A stretch of DNA of 54,557 nucleotides from Candidatus Tenderia sp. (GTDB lineage: Bacteria; Pseudomonadota; Gammaproteobacteria; Tenderiales; Tenderiaceae), in NCBI GenBank assembly GCA_030148045.1, contig JASBUE010000068.1, forward strand, positions 1 to 54,557, written 5' to 3'. The position numbers and the translations under genes were made by a program. Below are positions 34,215 to 42,121 of the stretch, one piece after another; the first letter of the stretch is position 1; every line of letters starts with the position of its first letter. The notes under the pieces were generated by a model. It was not told where the DNA came from and did no database searches. It saw only the letters and a program-made list of their open reading frames with translations.

Positions 34215-34520
34215 TCAGCAGGGGCACCCCCAGGTGTGGGGCGTTAGTTGCAGCTCCATAAATTGTTTCACCTCGGCCGAATCGCATCGGAACGGCACCA
34301 TGGTACTGCGGCCGGAGCGTCTCAGTGCCGCGAACAGTTGTTCATAAAGTTCGCTCAACTTCCAGCCGGCGATGAACAGATGCAAATGGTGGCCCTCGAC
34401 CTGGGTGCGGATTAGTTCGGCGGCATCGTTGTGCTTGGCGAATGCCAGCCAAGACGTGCCGACATCGACGATGACATCCCTGGCGTCGATTTCGTAACAG
34501 TATTCATTGATAGTTTCCAT
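34215..34520 (-). CDS. PAS-like small sensory protein
   Basis: 101 aa. The N-terminal part reads like a PAS fold: YEIDARDVIVDVGTSWLAFA, then HHLHLFIAG, then FAALRRSGRSTMVPFRCDS. A conserved arginine-Cys-Asp element and MELQLTPHTWG close it. No kinase or DNA-binding domain is attached, so it would be a stand-alone sensor or ligand-binding protein. It ends before the 75-nt gap to the DUF1566 gene (convergent) and starts 25 nt after the DUF900 hydrolase on the same strand. Confidence 0.65.
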   Translation of the reverse strand: METINEYCYEIDARDVIVDVGTSWLAFAKHNDAAELIRTQVEGHHLHLFIAGWKLSELYEQLFAALRRSGRSTMVPFRCDSAEVKQFMELQLTPHTWGCPC

Positions 34521-34545
34521 GGCATATCAAAACCGCTTATATGTC

Positions 34546-35694
34546 TTATCGCAACTCCCAGACATTGTTGTAATTGGCGTGCCGCCGGCGTTGCCGTAGG
34601 GTGTTGTCGTCATGGGGAATGCCGTCAATGCTATAGCGGATGTCGCTGTTGACGGGGCCCCAAAGATAATAGCTGTGTTCCACCAGGCCCTTGACCAGGG
34701 CGGAGCAATCCACCTGATGCGCCTTACGGTGCAGCTGTGCTGGTCGGGCGGCGCCTTCATGGCCGAGCCGGTCCGGGTGCCCTTTGGTGTAATCCGATAC
34801 GTACATCGCCAGGTCACCCCTGTTGTGATAGACCGTGACGCTACGGGTGATTTCATGCAGGTCGCGCATGGCTTTGCCCGGTTCGAGCACATCGTCGTCC
34901 ACATCCGCGGCGCTCAGGAATATATGTGAAAACAACCGCGGCAGGTTATTGCCATTGGCGAAGTCGCGCATCCGGGCCAGGGTGTTCTGCAATACGTAAT
35001 TGCCCATGGAGTGACACAGCAGGTGCAGCTCCTGGTCGCATAAGGGGTTGCCGGTGGCGTTGCAGTCGGTCTTGAGTTCGGCGAGAAAGTCGCGCAGCTT
35101 GAGCAGGCCGCGACCGAAGGCATAACCGGAGCCCTTGGCCTCGGAACGGTCGGATTTGTAAGAGACATAGGGCAGGGCCTTGCCGTCCGAGGGCCAGGTG
35201 AACAGCACCACCAGCACTTCCTTGCCGTCCTGGTGCCGGTGGCGGTTGAGCATCAGCTGCAAGGCCAAGGCCGCGCCCACGGCTTCATGCCAATTGACGT
35301 TAAAGCCGTGGATGTAGACCAGCACGTCGGATTGCTTGAGCATGAGCTTGCGCAGGTCCTCGAACATGGAGGCGGAGCCGAATTTGGCGTTCGGCTGGTG
35401 CGCGTCGGCGATGTCGCGCTTGATGCGCTCCCGGTAGGCCTTGATGGTGGAGGATTCAGCGCCGCATTTGGCCAGATAGTCGGCCAGCTTTTCGCCGTCG
35501 CCGGCATCGCTCTGATTGCCCTTGCGGCGTTTCAGATGCCTGTCGATGATGACGGGGTCGGCCTCCAGCGTTACCTGCCCGAAGCGCAGGTTCTCCATGC
35601 CGTCGCTACTGAAGTCGGTGCCGTATCCGTCCGGTGCCCAGCGGTTCTCGCCTTGATGGCGCCGATTGGTGGCGTAGAACAGTCTCAGTTTCAT
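34546..35694 (-). CDS. Alpha/beta hydrolase of the DUF900 type
   Basis: 382 aa. Family marks are FYATNR at the start, VYIHGFNVNWHEA near residue 130, and the nucleophile elbow LLCHSMGNY (Ser in HSMGN) near 230, followed by LSAADVDDD with a likely catalytic Asp, and a late His. There is no signal peptide, so it is cytoplasmic. Substrates of DUF900 hydrolases are unknown, with esterase activity expected. It may be co-transcribed with the downstream PAS-like gene (25 nt apart). Confidence 0.85.
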   Translation of the reverse strand: MKLRLFYATNRRHQGENRWAPDGYGTDFSSDGMENLRFGQVTLEADPVIIDRHLKRRKGNQSDAGDGEKLADYLAKCGAESSTIKAYRERIKRDIADAHQPNAKFGSASMFEDLRKLMLKQSDVLVYIHGFNVNWHEAVGAALALQLMLNRHRHQDGKEVLVVLFTWPSDGKALPYVSYKSDRSEAKGSGYAFGRGLLKLRDFLAELKTDCNATGNPLCDQELHLLCHSMGNYVLQNTLARMRDFANGNNLPRLFSHIFLSAADVDDDVLEPGKAMRDLHEITRSVTVYHNRGDLAMYVSDYTKGHPDRLGHEGAARPAQLHRKAHQVDCSALVKGLVEHSYYLWGPVNSDIRYSIDGIPHDDNTLRQRRRHANYNNVWELR

Positions 35695-35802
35695 CCCTAA
35701 CCCTCCCCCTTGAATCTGCAGCCGTCGGCCCGGCGGTGGTTATCCTTTGCATTTTTGTTGGTCCGGTATCCATACCAATCGTTATTGAAGCGGCGGCTTG
35801 TG

Positions 35803-37242
35803 TCAATCTCGGGCTGTGCTTGGCAAGCGCCGGAACAGCAACAGCGCCCGTTTGCGGCTGTTGTTCAGATCCAGGGTCGGTGCCGGGTAGTCCACACCGA
35901 TACGTACATTGCAGGTGTGCTGGATCTCCGCCGGCGCCAGCCAGGGAGTATGCAACCAGCGCAGTGGCAGGCCGGCCAGTTCCGGCAGCCACTCGCTCAG
36001 GTAGCCACCGTTGGGATCGAAGCGCTCGCTTTGTCTGACCGGATTGAAGATGCGGAAATAGGGTGCGGCATCGAGTCCGCAGCCGGCCACCCATTGCCAG
36101 TTGAAGCTGTTGCTGGCCAGGTCGGCGTCCACCAAGGTGTCCCAGAACCAGCGGGCTCCCGTCTGCCAGGGCTGCAGACCGTTCTTGGTCAAAAACGAGG
36201 CGACGATCATGCGTACCCGGTTGTGCATCCAACCGGTATGCCAGAGTTGGCGCATGCCAGCGTCGATAATGGGAAAGCCGGTCTCGCCTTGTTGCCAGGC
36301 CTGCAGCAGGCGCTGATCGTTGCGCCAGGGAAACGCTTCATAGCGCGGGTTGAGCGGTTGGTCGGTGACACGGGGGAAGTGATGCAGGGTGTGATAGGCG
36401 AACTCGCGCCAGCCGAGTTCGCTGAGAAAGGTATCCATGCCGCTGCCCTGAGTGGCGTTATTCATAAACGAATTGAGCACGGCGCCGACCCCCTGGCGCG
36501 GGCTGAGCTCGCCGAATGCCAGATGCGGTGACAGGCGCGAGGTGCCGGCGCGGCCGGGGAGGTCGCGACCCTTTTCATAATCCTGCAGCGTCTCATCGCA
36601 AAAGCTTTGCAGCTGTTGTCGGGCGGCATTTTCCCCTGGCGTCCAATGAGTATAAAGGCCGTGGTCCCACGCGATCTTGGGTAGCAACGCCAAGGCCTCG
36701 ACGGTTTCCGATTTCAGTCGGCATTCACCCAAGCTTTCCGGCGGCGGCAGGGGGGGGTCGCCCAAGCCCTGTTGCCGGCAGGCACGCCAGAACGGGGTGA
36801 AGACGCGAAACGGTTTGTGTTCTTTATTTAATACGCTGCCCGGCGGGTAGAGCAGATTGCCGTGATAGGCATGGACCTCGATGCCTTGCTCTCTGAGCCA
36901 GGCCGCGATGTGTTTGTCGCGCCTGGCCGCCTGCGGTTCGTAGAGATGATTCCAGTAGACCGCGCCGGCACCGGTTTCACGAATGAGGCGCTGCAGGCTT
37001 TCCCGGCTGGCGCCGCGCCGAATGACCAGGCGGCTGCCGCGGGCGCGCAACGCGTCGTGCAGCGCGGTGAGGCTGTGATGGCGCCACCAACGGCTGGCCG
37101 CGCCCGGCGCCCAGGGCTCCAGTTCTTCCGGGGCATGGATGTAAACGGGGACGACCACATCCGACTGTTGCGCGGCATGGTAAAGGGCCGGGTTGTCCGT
37201 CAGGCGCAGATCCTGGCGCAACCAAACAATACAGGTCTTCAT
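35803..37242 (-). CDS. phrB: Deoxyribodipyrimidine photolyase
   Basis: 479 aa. Light-driven repair of cyclobutane pyrimidine dimers. The N-terminal antenna domain starts CIVWLRQDLRLTDNPAL. The FAD-binding part has GRAGTSRLSPHLAFGELSPR, WREFAYHTLHHFP, the WRNDQRLLQAWQQGETGFPI block and WMHNRVRMIVASFLTKNGL, ending with FNPVRQSERFDPNGGYLSEW. All are standard class I photolyase motifs. It is 13 nt downstream of the B12-type MerR regulator, the common arrangement for light-controlled photolyase genes. Confidence 0.96.
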   Translation of the reverse strand: MKTCIVWLRQDLRLTDNPALYHAAQQSDVVVPVYIHAPEELEPWAPGAASRWWRHHSLTALHDALRARGSRLVIRRGASRESLQRLIRETGAGAVYWNHLYEPQAARRDKHIAAWLREQGIEVHAYHGNLLYPPGSVLNKEHKPFRVFTPFWRACRQQGLGDPPLPPPESLGECRLKSETVEALALLPKIAWDHGLYTHWTPGENAARQQLQSFCDETLQDYEKGRDLPGRAGTSRLSPHLAFGELSPRQGVGAVLNSFMNNATQGSGMDTFLSELGWREFAYHTLHHFPRVTDQPLNPRYEAFPWRNDQRLLQAWQQGETGFPIIDAGMRQLWHTGWMHNRVRMIVASFLTKNGLQPWQTGARWFWDTLVDADLASNSFNWQWVAGCGLDAAPYFRIFNPVRQSERFDPNGGYLSEWLPELAGLPLRWLHTPWLAPAEIQHTCNVRIGVDYPAPTLDLNNSRKRALLLFRRLPSTARD

Positions 37243-37255
37243 GGCTGCTGCTCCT

Positions 37256-38158
37256 TCAGTGAGTAACGATCTTAGCTTCGATCCGTTTCAGGGCTGCCGG
37301 GATGTCGGTGCCCAGCGGGATGGCGCCGGCGGCGACAATGGCGTCGTTGAATTGCAGCGCCGCCTGGCCGCCGATAAACACCGGCACCGCGACGTCCTGC
37401 ACCAGGGCCGGCAACTGGGTGCGCAATATCTCGCCCGGCGGCACCACTGAGCCGGACAACAAGATGCCGCGCGCTTCGGCATGCCGGCAGGGTTCGAGCA
37501 GCTCCGCCAGCGGGGTGTCGGCGCCCAGCAAAACGACGCGGTAGCCCCTGGCCATGACCGATAGGCTGGCCAGCAGAATGCCGGTTTCGTGGTGTTCGCC
37601 CGGCAGGCAGGCGGCGACCAAACGCGGTCCGCGGGCGCGGCTGGCCTCGTGGTGAAAGCGGGCCCCCAGTTTGTTGCGCAGGTAGGCGCCGAAAAAGTGC
37701 TCTTCGGCGATGCTGCCTTCGCGGTTGGCCCAGCGTTCGCCCAACGTCTTCAGCAGCGGCACCACCAGCCGGGCGGTAACCATGTCGATGGGATGCAGGG
37801 ACAGGGCCTCGTTATAGGCGCTATCCAGGGCCTGGTCGTCAAAACGCACCACCGCGTTGAGCATGCGCCGTTGGTAGTCATGCCAGGGCCCTTCGAGCGG
37901 TTCCTGCGGCGCTTGCTGATTCAGGTAGGACTTGGTCTGACTGATGGGTACACCCTTGTGCAAAAACTCTACAACCTGGTTGATCAGGTCGATGTCCTGT
38001 TGGGTGTAGAGGCGGTGTCCCTTTTCCGAACGTGCCGGTTTGATCAGGCCGTAGCGGCGTTCCCAGGCGCGCAGGGTGATGGGGTTGACGCCGGTGAGAC
38101 TGGAGACAGTGCGGATCGGGTAGAGACCGGCGCTGTGGTGTTCCTTCTCGCTATTCAT
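37256..38158 (-). CDS. MerR-type B12-binding light regulator (CarH/LitR-like)
   Basis: 300 aa. N-terminal MerR winged helix (YPIRTVSSLTGVNPITLRAW, RRYGLIKP, GHRLYTQQD). The middle helical bundle has the photoreceptor mark W-x9-E-H (WANREGSIAEEH) that caps adenosylcobalamin in CarH. The C-terminal Rossmann domain has EHHETG, matching the (D/E)-x-H-x-x-G lower-ligand motif, with LSGSVVPPG and FIGGQAA for the nucleotide tail. I infer a repressor that is released by light when bound to adenosylcobalamin. It probably controls phrB and itself, and the divergent DUF1722 gene. Two TGTACA repeats lie in its promoter region. Confidence 0.9.
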   Translation of the reverse strand: MNSEKEHHSAGLYPIRTVSSLTGVNPITLRAWERRYGLIKPARSEKGHRLYTQQDIDLINQVVEFLHKGVPISQTKSYLNQQAPQEPLEGPWHDYQRRMLNAVVRFDDQALDSAYNEALSLHPIDMVTARLVVPLLKTLGERWANREGSIAEEHFFGAYLRNKLGARFHHEASRARGPRLVAACLPGEHHETGILLASLSVMARGYRVVLLGADTPLAELLEPCRHAEARGILLSGSVVPPGEILRTQLPALVQDVAVPVFIGGQAALQFNDAIVAAGAIPLGTDIPAALKRIEAKIVTH

Positions 38159-38245
38159 ATCATGTTCCGTCTGTTTCTTTTGAACAAAATTTGTATATTT
38201 TAAAACCTGGAAAAATGCTCGATAATCGCCCTATAGGTGATTATA

Positions 38246-38262
38246 TGTACAACTAATGTACA
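38246..38262. promoter_or_regulatory. TGTACA direct-repeat operator
   Basis: TGTACA at 38246-38251 and again at 38257-38262, exactly 11 bp apart in the same orientation. CarH-type regulators bind 11-bp direct repeats with a TACA core, one per helical turn. The site is in the 122-nt gap between the divergent regulator and DUF1722 genes. A third repeat is not evident. Confidence 0.7.
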
Positions 38263-38280
38263 AGTTAATTTTAGCAGGAG

Positions 38281-38669
38281 GTGCGAAAAGATGAAGTGCA
38301 AAATCACTCTTCTCATGAGCGCTGCCGGCAATTGGGGCGCATGGTGGCGCGGGCCGGCCGCGCCGACTTAAAGGGCCTCGGGCAGGACTACTTCCTCACC
38401 TTGATGGCGGCGCTGAAACAGCCGGCCAATCGCAAGCGCCACTCCAATGTGCTGTATCACCTGCTGGGCTATTTCAAACGCCGCCTGCCGGGGCACGACC
38501 GCCGGGAATTGGTCGGGCTGATGAGGCCTATCGCCAGGGGGGGGTGCCGCTGGTGGTGCCGGTGACGCTGTTGAAGCACCACCTCGGCCGGGTCTGTGAC
38601 GATTGCCTGGAAGGCCAGTACTACTTCGAGCCCTATCCCCAGGGGCTGAGCCTGCGCAACGCCATCTAA
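38281..38669 (+). pseudogene. DUF1722 (YbgA-like) gene with frameshift
   Basis: Frame 1 reads RQLGRMVARAGRAD, DYFLTLMAALKQPANRKRHS, NVLYHLLGYFKRRLPG up to about 38533, where one base is missing. The next frame continues with EAYRQGGVPLVVPVTLLKHH and ends FEPYPQGLSLRNAI at TAA 38667-38669. Both halves match the DUF1722/YbgA family, whose genes accompany photolyases. At the start, a third frame from ATG 38291 (AGGAGG upstream) reads KCKITLLMS, the expected beginning, so a second shift near 38320 is likely and about 30 N-terminal residues are missing. It is either a decayed gene or two base-call errors. Confidence 0.75.
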
Positions 38670-38743
38670 CCTTCGTTGCCTCAGTGAACTATAATCCCGC
38701 CTAATGATTGGCCATGTGACGCTTTAACCGGGGAACCTTTGAC

Positions 38744-39466
38744 ATGAGTAAGCATAATCACCAGCTAGATGAATCGACATATGAGTCCGCCAGGGCGTAT
38801 CTCAAGGATGCCTTGGAGCAGATGCTTGCCGCGGGTCGCAGTGCGCGGGAGTTCGGTGACTTCGCACTGGACAAATTCGGCGATAAATTTATTCCTTATC
38901 TGCAGGAGTTTTCGCAGGAGGTCAGCAAGGGCAAGATCAAGATCAAGGGTTTGGGTAAGCCGGCCAAGACAGCGATTTTCGGCCGTCATGTCAGCCGCCA
39001 GGAGCGTGAAGACATGATACGCGAGGCCGCCTATCTGCGCGCCGAACAGCGTGGCTTTGTGGGCGGCTCGCCTGAAGAGGACTGGTGCCAGGCGGAGCGG
39101 GAGGTCGACCGGCGGCTGGCCCAGGAGAGCGGGCTGGTTGAGAAGGGACGCATGGCGCTGACGTCGGTCGGCACCATCATCGAGCGGGAGTTTGACGAGG
39201 TCAGGCATGTGGTGGCCGGTTGGTTGGAGGGCGGGTCCGGCAGCGGCCCGCTGGACGAGGTCACTCTGAAGAAAAAGGTGGCCGTCAAGCAGACCGCCCC
39301 TGCAAAAGCGGGCACGGCTGCATCCACAGCCGAGGCGGGGAAGGCCGCAAAAGAGGCGAAGAAAAAGAGCGCCGGGCTGAAAAAGGCCGCCAAAAAGAAG
39401 GCGGTAAAAAAGAAGAGGGTGGCGGCCAAAAAGCGTGCGAAAAAGGCGACGGCCAAGTCCGACTGA
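38744..39466 (+). CDS. DUF2934 protein with histone-like lysine tail
   Basis: 240 aa. Residues about 1-85 are helical (YLKDALEQMLAAGRSAREFG). A DUF2934-like motif follows (REAAYLRAEQRGFVGGSPEE, DWCQAEREVDRRLAQES). After a Gly/Ser hinge (EGGSGSGP) the last 60 residues are almost only Lys and Ala (KKKSAGLKKAAKKKAVKKKR), like the histone H1-like tail of AlgP. It may bind DNA or acidic polymers. It has its own ribosome site (GGGGAACC) and is followed by a strong terminator. Confidence 0.7.
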   Translation: MSKHNHQLDESTYESARAYLKDALEQMLAAGRSAREFGDFALDKFGDKFIPYLQEFSQEVSKGKIKIKGLGKPAKTAIFGRHVSRQEREDMIREAAYLRAEQRGFVGGSPEEDWCQAEREVDRRLAQESGLVEKGRMALTSVGTIIEREFDEVRHVVAGWLEGGSGSGPLDEVTLKKKVAVKQTAPAKAGTAASTAEAGKAAKEAKKKSAGLKKAAKKKAVKKKRVAAKKRAKKATAKSD

Positions 39467-39503
39467 ACTTTCGGGACGGGTCGAAGGCCGTTTCCAGAAC
39501 TTC

Positions 39504-39551
39504 GTCCCGCCGGGGCGGGGCCGCCCCGGCGGGACGCCTGAAATTTTTTTC
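39504..39551 (+). terminator. Strong intrinsic terminator
   Basis: GTCCCGCCGGGGCGG and CCGCCCCGGCGGGAC form a perfect 15-bp stem with a 2-nt turn (39504-39535). A T7 run follows at 39545-39551. It ends the DUF2934 transcript before the groES promoter. Confidence 0.85.
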
Positions 39552-39560
39552 ACCACTCCC

Positions 39561-39588
39561 CTTGAAACCCCGGAAAGCGTCCCAATAT
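39561..39588 (+). promoter_or_regulatory. Sigma32-type heat-shock promoter of groESL
   Basis: CTTGAAA (39561-39567), a 13-nt spacer and CCCAATAT (39581-39588), close to the sigma32 consensus CTTGAAA / CCCCATNT. It lies 94 nt before the groES start. I find no CIRCE element (TTAGCACTC inverted repeat), so control is likely by RpoH and not by HrcA. Confidence 0.8.
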
Positions 39589-39681
39589 AACACCCCGGCA
39601 CCCGCCCACGGTTGGCGGGTGACCAGCAATTATTTTTAGTTAAACAAAAATTTATTCTGTTTCTTTAGGAGGAACGCAACA

Positions 39682-39969
39682 GTGAATATTCGTCCTTTGC
39701 ATGATCGCGTTGTGGTTAAACGCCTGGAAAGCGAAGAGAAGACTTCGGGCGGTATCGTATTGCCGGGGTCGGCTCAGGAAAAGCCCATGATGGGTGAGAT
39801 CGTGGCCGCAGGTGCGGGTCGTGTGCTGGATAACGGCGACAAGGCAGCCCTGGATGTCAAGGTCGGCGACAAGGTCCTGTTCGGCAAGTTCGCCGGCACC
39901 GAGATCAAGGTCGAAGACGAAGACTATCTGGTGATGCGTGAAGATGACATCTTCGCGGTCGTTGAATAA
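39682..39969 (+). CDS. groS: Co-chaperonin GroES
   Basis: 95 aa from GTG 39682 with AGGAGG. Standard GroES sequence: IRPLHDRVVVKRLESEEKTS at the start, the mobile loop (KTSGGIVLPGSAQEKP), GKVLFGK-like KVLFGKFAGTEIKVEDEDYL, and ending MREDDIFAVVE. The heptamer caps the GroEL ring. It is followed 29 nt later by groEL, in one transcript. Confidence 0.98.
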   Translation: MNIRPLHDRVVVKRLESEEKTSGGIVLPGSAQEKPMMGEIVAAGAGRVLDNGDKAALDVKVGDKVLFGKFAGTEIKVEDEDYLVMREDDIFAVVE

Positions 39970-39998
39970 GCATTTATTTGGTATTGGAGGATTAAGTA

Positions 39999-41633
39999 AT
40001 GGCTGCTAAGGAAATCAATTTTTCTTCAAAGGCGCGTCGCAAAATGCTGGACGGGGTCAACGTCCTGGCCGACGCGGTCAAGGTGACCCTGGGCCCCAAG
40101 GGCCGCAACGTGGTGCTGGAAAAGAGCTTCGGCGCGCCCACCGTCACCAAGGACGGCGTCTCCGTCGCCAAGGAGATCGAGCTGGAAGACAAGTTTGAAA
40201 ACATGGGTGTGCAGATGGTCAAGGAGGTCGCGTCCAAGACCGCCGACATCGCCGGGGACGGCACCACCACCGCCACCGTACTGGCGCAAAGCATTCTCAA
40301 TGAAGGCATGAAGGCGGTCGCCGCCGGCATGAATCCCATGGACCTGAAGCGTGGCATCGACAAGGCCGTGATCGCCGCCGTTGAAGAGCTGAAAAAGCTC
40401 TCCAAGCCCTGCACCGACAACAAGTCCATCACCCAGGTCGGCACCATCTCCGCCAACTCCGACACCGTTATCGGCGAACTCATCGCCCAGGCCATGGACA
40501 AGGTCGGCAAGGAAGGCGTGATCACCGTCGAAGAGGGCACCGGTCTGCAGGACGAACTGGACGTGGTCGAGGGGATGCAGTTCGACCGCGGCTACCTGTC
40601 ACCGTACTTCGTCAGCAATGCCGAGAAGATGCAGGTCGAGCTGGATGATCCCTACATCCTGATCTGCGACAAGAAGATCTCCAACATCCGCGAACTGCTG
40701 CCCCTGCTGGAAGGCGCCGCCAAGGCCGGCAAGCCGCTGATGATCATCGCCGAAGATGTGGAAGGCGAAGCCCTGGCCACCCTGGTGGTCAACAACATGC
40801 GCGGCATCCTCAAGGTGGCCGCGGTCAAGGCCCCCGGCTTCGGCGACCGCCGCAAGGCCATGCTGCAGGATATCGCCATCCTCACCGGCGGCCAGGTAAT
40901 CTCGGAAGAGGTCGGCCTGTCCCTGGAGAGTGCCACCCTGGATCAGATGGGTAGCGCCAAGAAGATCGTCATCAGTAAGGACAATACCGTCGTGGTTGAC
41001 GGTGCCGGCGCCAAGGCCGAGATCGACGCCCGTGTGGCCCAGATTCGCGCCCAGCTGGAGGATACCACCTCCGAGTACGACCGCGAAAAGCTGCAGGAAC
41101 GCGTCGCCAAGCTGGCCGGCGGTGTGGCGGTGATCAAGGTGGGTGCCGCCACCGAAGTGGAAATGAAGGAGAAGAAGGACCGCATCGACGACGCCCTGCA
41201 TGCCACCCGTGCCGCGGTGGAAGAGGGCGTGGTGCCCGGCGGCGGTGTCGCCCTGATCCGTGCCTTGCAGGCCATCAAGGACCTGGAAGGCGCCAATCAC
41301 GATCAGGATATCGGCATCAAGATCGCCCGCCGTGCCATGGAAGAGCCGCTGCGTCAGATCGTCGCCAATGCCGGTGACGAGCCCTCCGTCATCGTCAACA
41401 AGGTGGCCGAAGGCAAGGGTAACTACGGTTACAACGCCGCCAGCGGCGAATTCGGCGACATGTTCGAAATGGGTATCCTGGATCCGACCAAGGTGGCCCG
41501 TTCGGCGCTGCAGAACGCCGGTTCCATCGCCGGCCTGATGTTGACCACCGAAGCCATGGTGGCCGAGAAGCCGAAGAAGGAAGGCGGCGCACCGGCCATG
41601 CCCGACATGGGCGGCATGGGCGGCATGATGTAG
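39999..41633 (+). CDS. groL: Chaperonin GroEL
   Basis: 544 aa. Typical sequence with the ATP-binding GDGTTTATVLAQ, the KNVVLEKSFGAPTVTKDG region (here RNVVLEKSFGAPTVTKDG), apical-domain residues (YFVSNAEKM) and the Gly-Met tail ending MGGMGGMM. The tetradecamer folds client proteins with GroES. It ends in TAG (41631-41633), one of several ordinary TAG stops in the window. Single-copy status cannot be judged here. Confidence 0.99.
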   Translation: MAAKEINFSSKARRKMLDGVNVLADAVKVTLGPKGRNVVLEKSFGAPTVTKDGVSVAKEIELEDKFENMGVQMVKEVASKTADIAGDGTTTATVLAQSILNEGMKAVAAGMNPMDLKRGIDKAVIAAVEELKKLSKPCTDNKSITQVGTISANSDTVIGELIAQAMDKVGKEGVITVEEGTGLQDELDVVEGMQFDRGYLSPYFVSNAEKMQVELDDPYILICDKKISNIRELLPLLEGAAKAGKPLMIIAEDVEGEALATLVVNNMRGILKVAAVKAPGFGDRRKAMLQDIAILTGGQVISEEVGLSLESATLDQMGSAKKIVISKDNTVVVDGAGAKAEIDARVAQIRAQLEDTTSEYDREKLQERVAKLAGGVAVIKVGAATEVEMKEKKDRIDDALHATRAAVEEGVVPGGGVALIRALQAIKDLEGANHDQDIGIKIARRAMEEPLRQIVANAGDEPSVIVNKVAEGKGNYGYNAASGEFGDMFEMGILDPTKVARSALQNAGSIAGLMLTTEAMVAEKPKKEGGAPAMPDMGGMGGMM

Positions 41634-41660
41634 GCGTCGGCCCGACAAGCTGCACAGCGA

Positions 41661-41695
41661 AAGACCCCGCCGGTGACGGCGGGGTCTTTTCGTTT
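41661..41695 (+). terminator. groESL terminator
   Basis: AAGACCCCGCC and GGCGGGGTCTT form an 11-bp stem around a short GGTGAC-type loop, followed by TTTTCGTTT. It is 28 nt after the groEL stop. Confidence 0.9.
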
Positions 41696-41869
41696 ATGCG
41701 ATCCGTAACGTCCTGATCCAGGGCGGTAAAAAAGTGTAAAAAACATATTGTGAAATTCCCTGTTCTGCCTTATAAAACCTGCGCCGAATCCGGGCGTATT
41801 CTGGTTGGGAACCGCCGTCTCCCGGGAAGGTCTGAGATTTGTCTCGCAAGTAAGCGGCAGGAGAGACGT

Positions 41870-42079
41870 ATGCGTGATGATGACGATGAAGATAATCTGA
41901 TCTCTGACGATGATGAAGTCCTGGACAAGGATGCGACCGAAGAAGCGGTCACTCCACCCGGCGGCGGTCTGAGCAAGCTCGAGGCGCGCCGTAAACTTGA
42001 GCGCCTGCGGGAGCGCAAGCTGTTGCGGCAACAGCTGGGCGAGGACTGGTCCGACGACCTGCTCGACGACGATCTTTGA
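41870..42079 (+). CDS. Small acidic protein, PA3496-like
   Basis: 69 aa from ATG 41870 with AGGAGAG. The first 25 residues are acidic (DDDDEDNLISDDDEVLD). Then come a Pro/Gly linker and a basic helix (SKLEARRKLERLRERKLLRQ), ending in WSDDLLDDDL. The helix-plus-acidic-end layout resembles the PA3496 family of small gammaproteobacterial proteins linked to the envelope. It is a single gene between groEL and the convergent phosphatase. Confidence 0.65.
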   Translation: MRDDDDEDNLISDDDEVLDKDATEEAVTPPGGGLSKLEARRKLERLRERKLLRQQLGEDWSDDLLDDDL

Positions 42080-42121
42080 TGGGTGGCTGAGGGCCGGTGC
42101 ATGCGTCAGATCGATGACCGG

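Noticed and set aside
40599..41648. Long open frame on the minus strand opposite groEL
   Set aside because: It is His/Gly/Leu-rich mirror sequence caused by codon bias of groEL, with no ribosome site and no domain.
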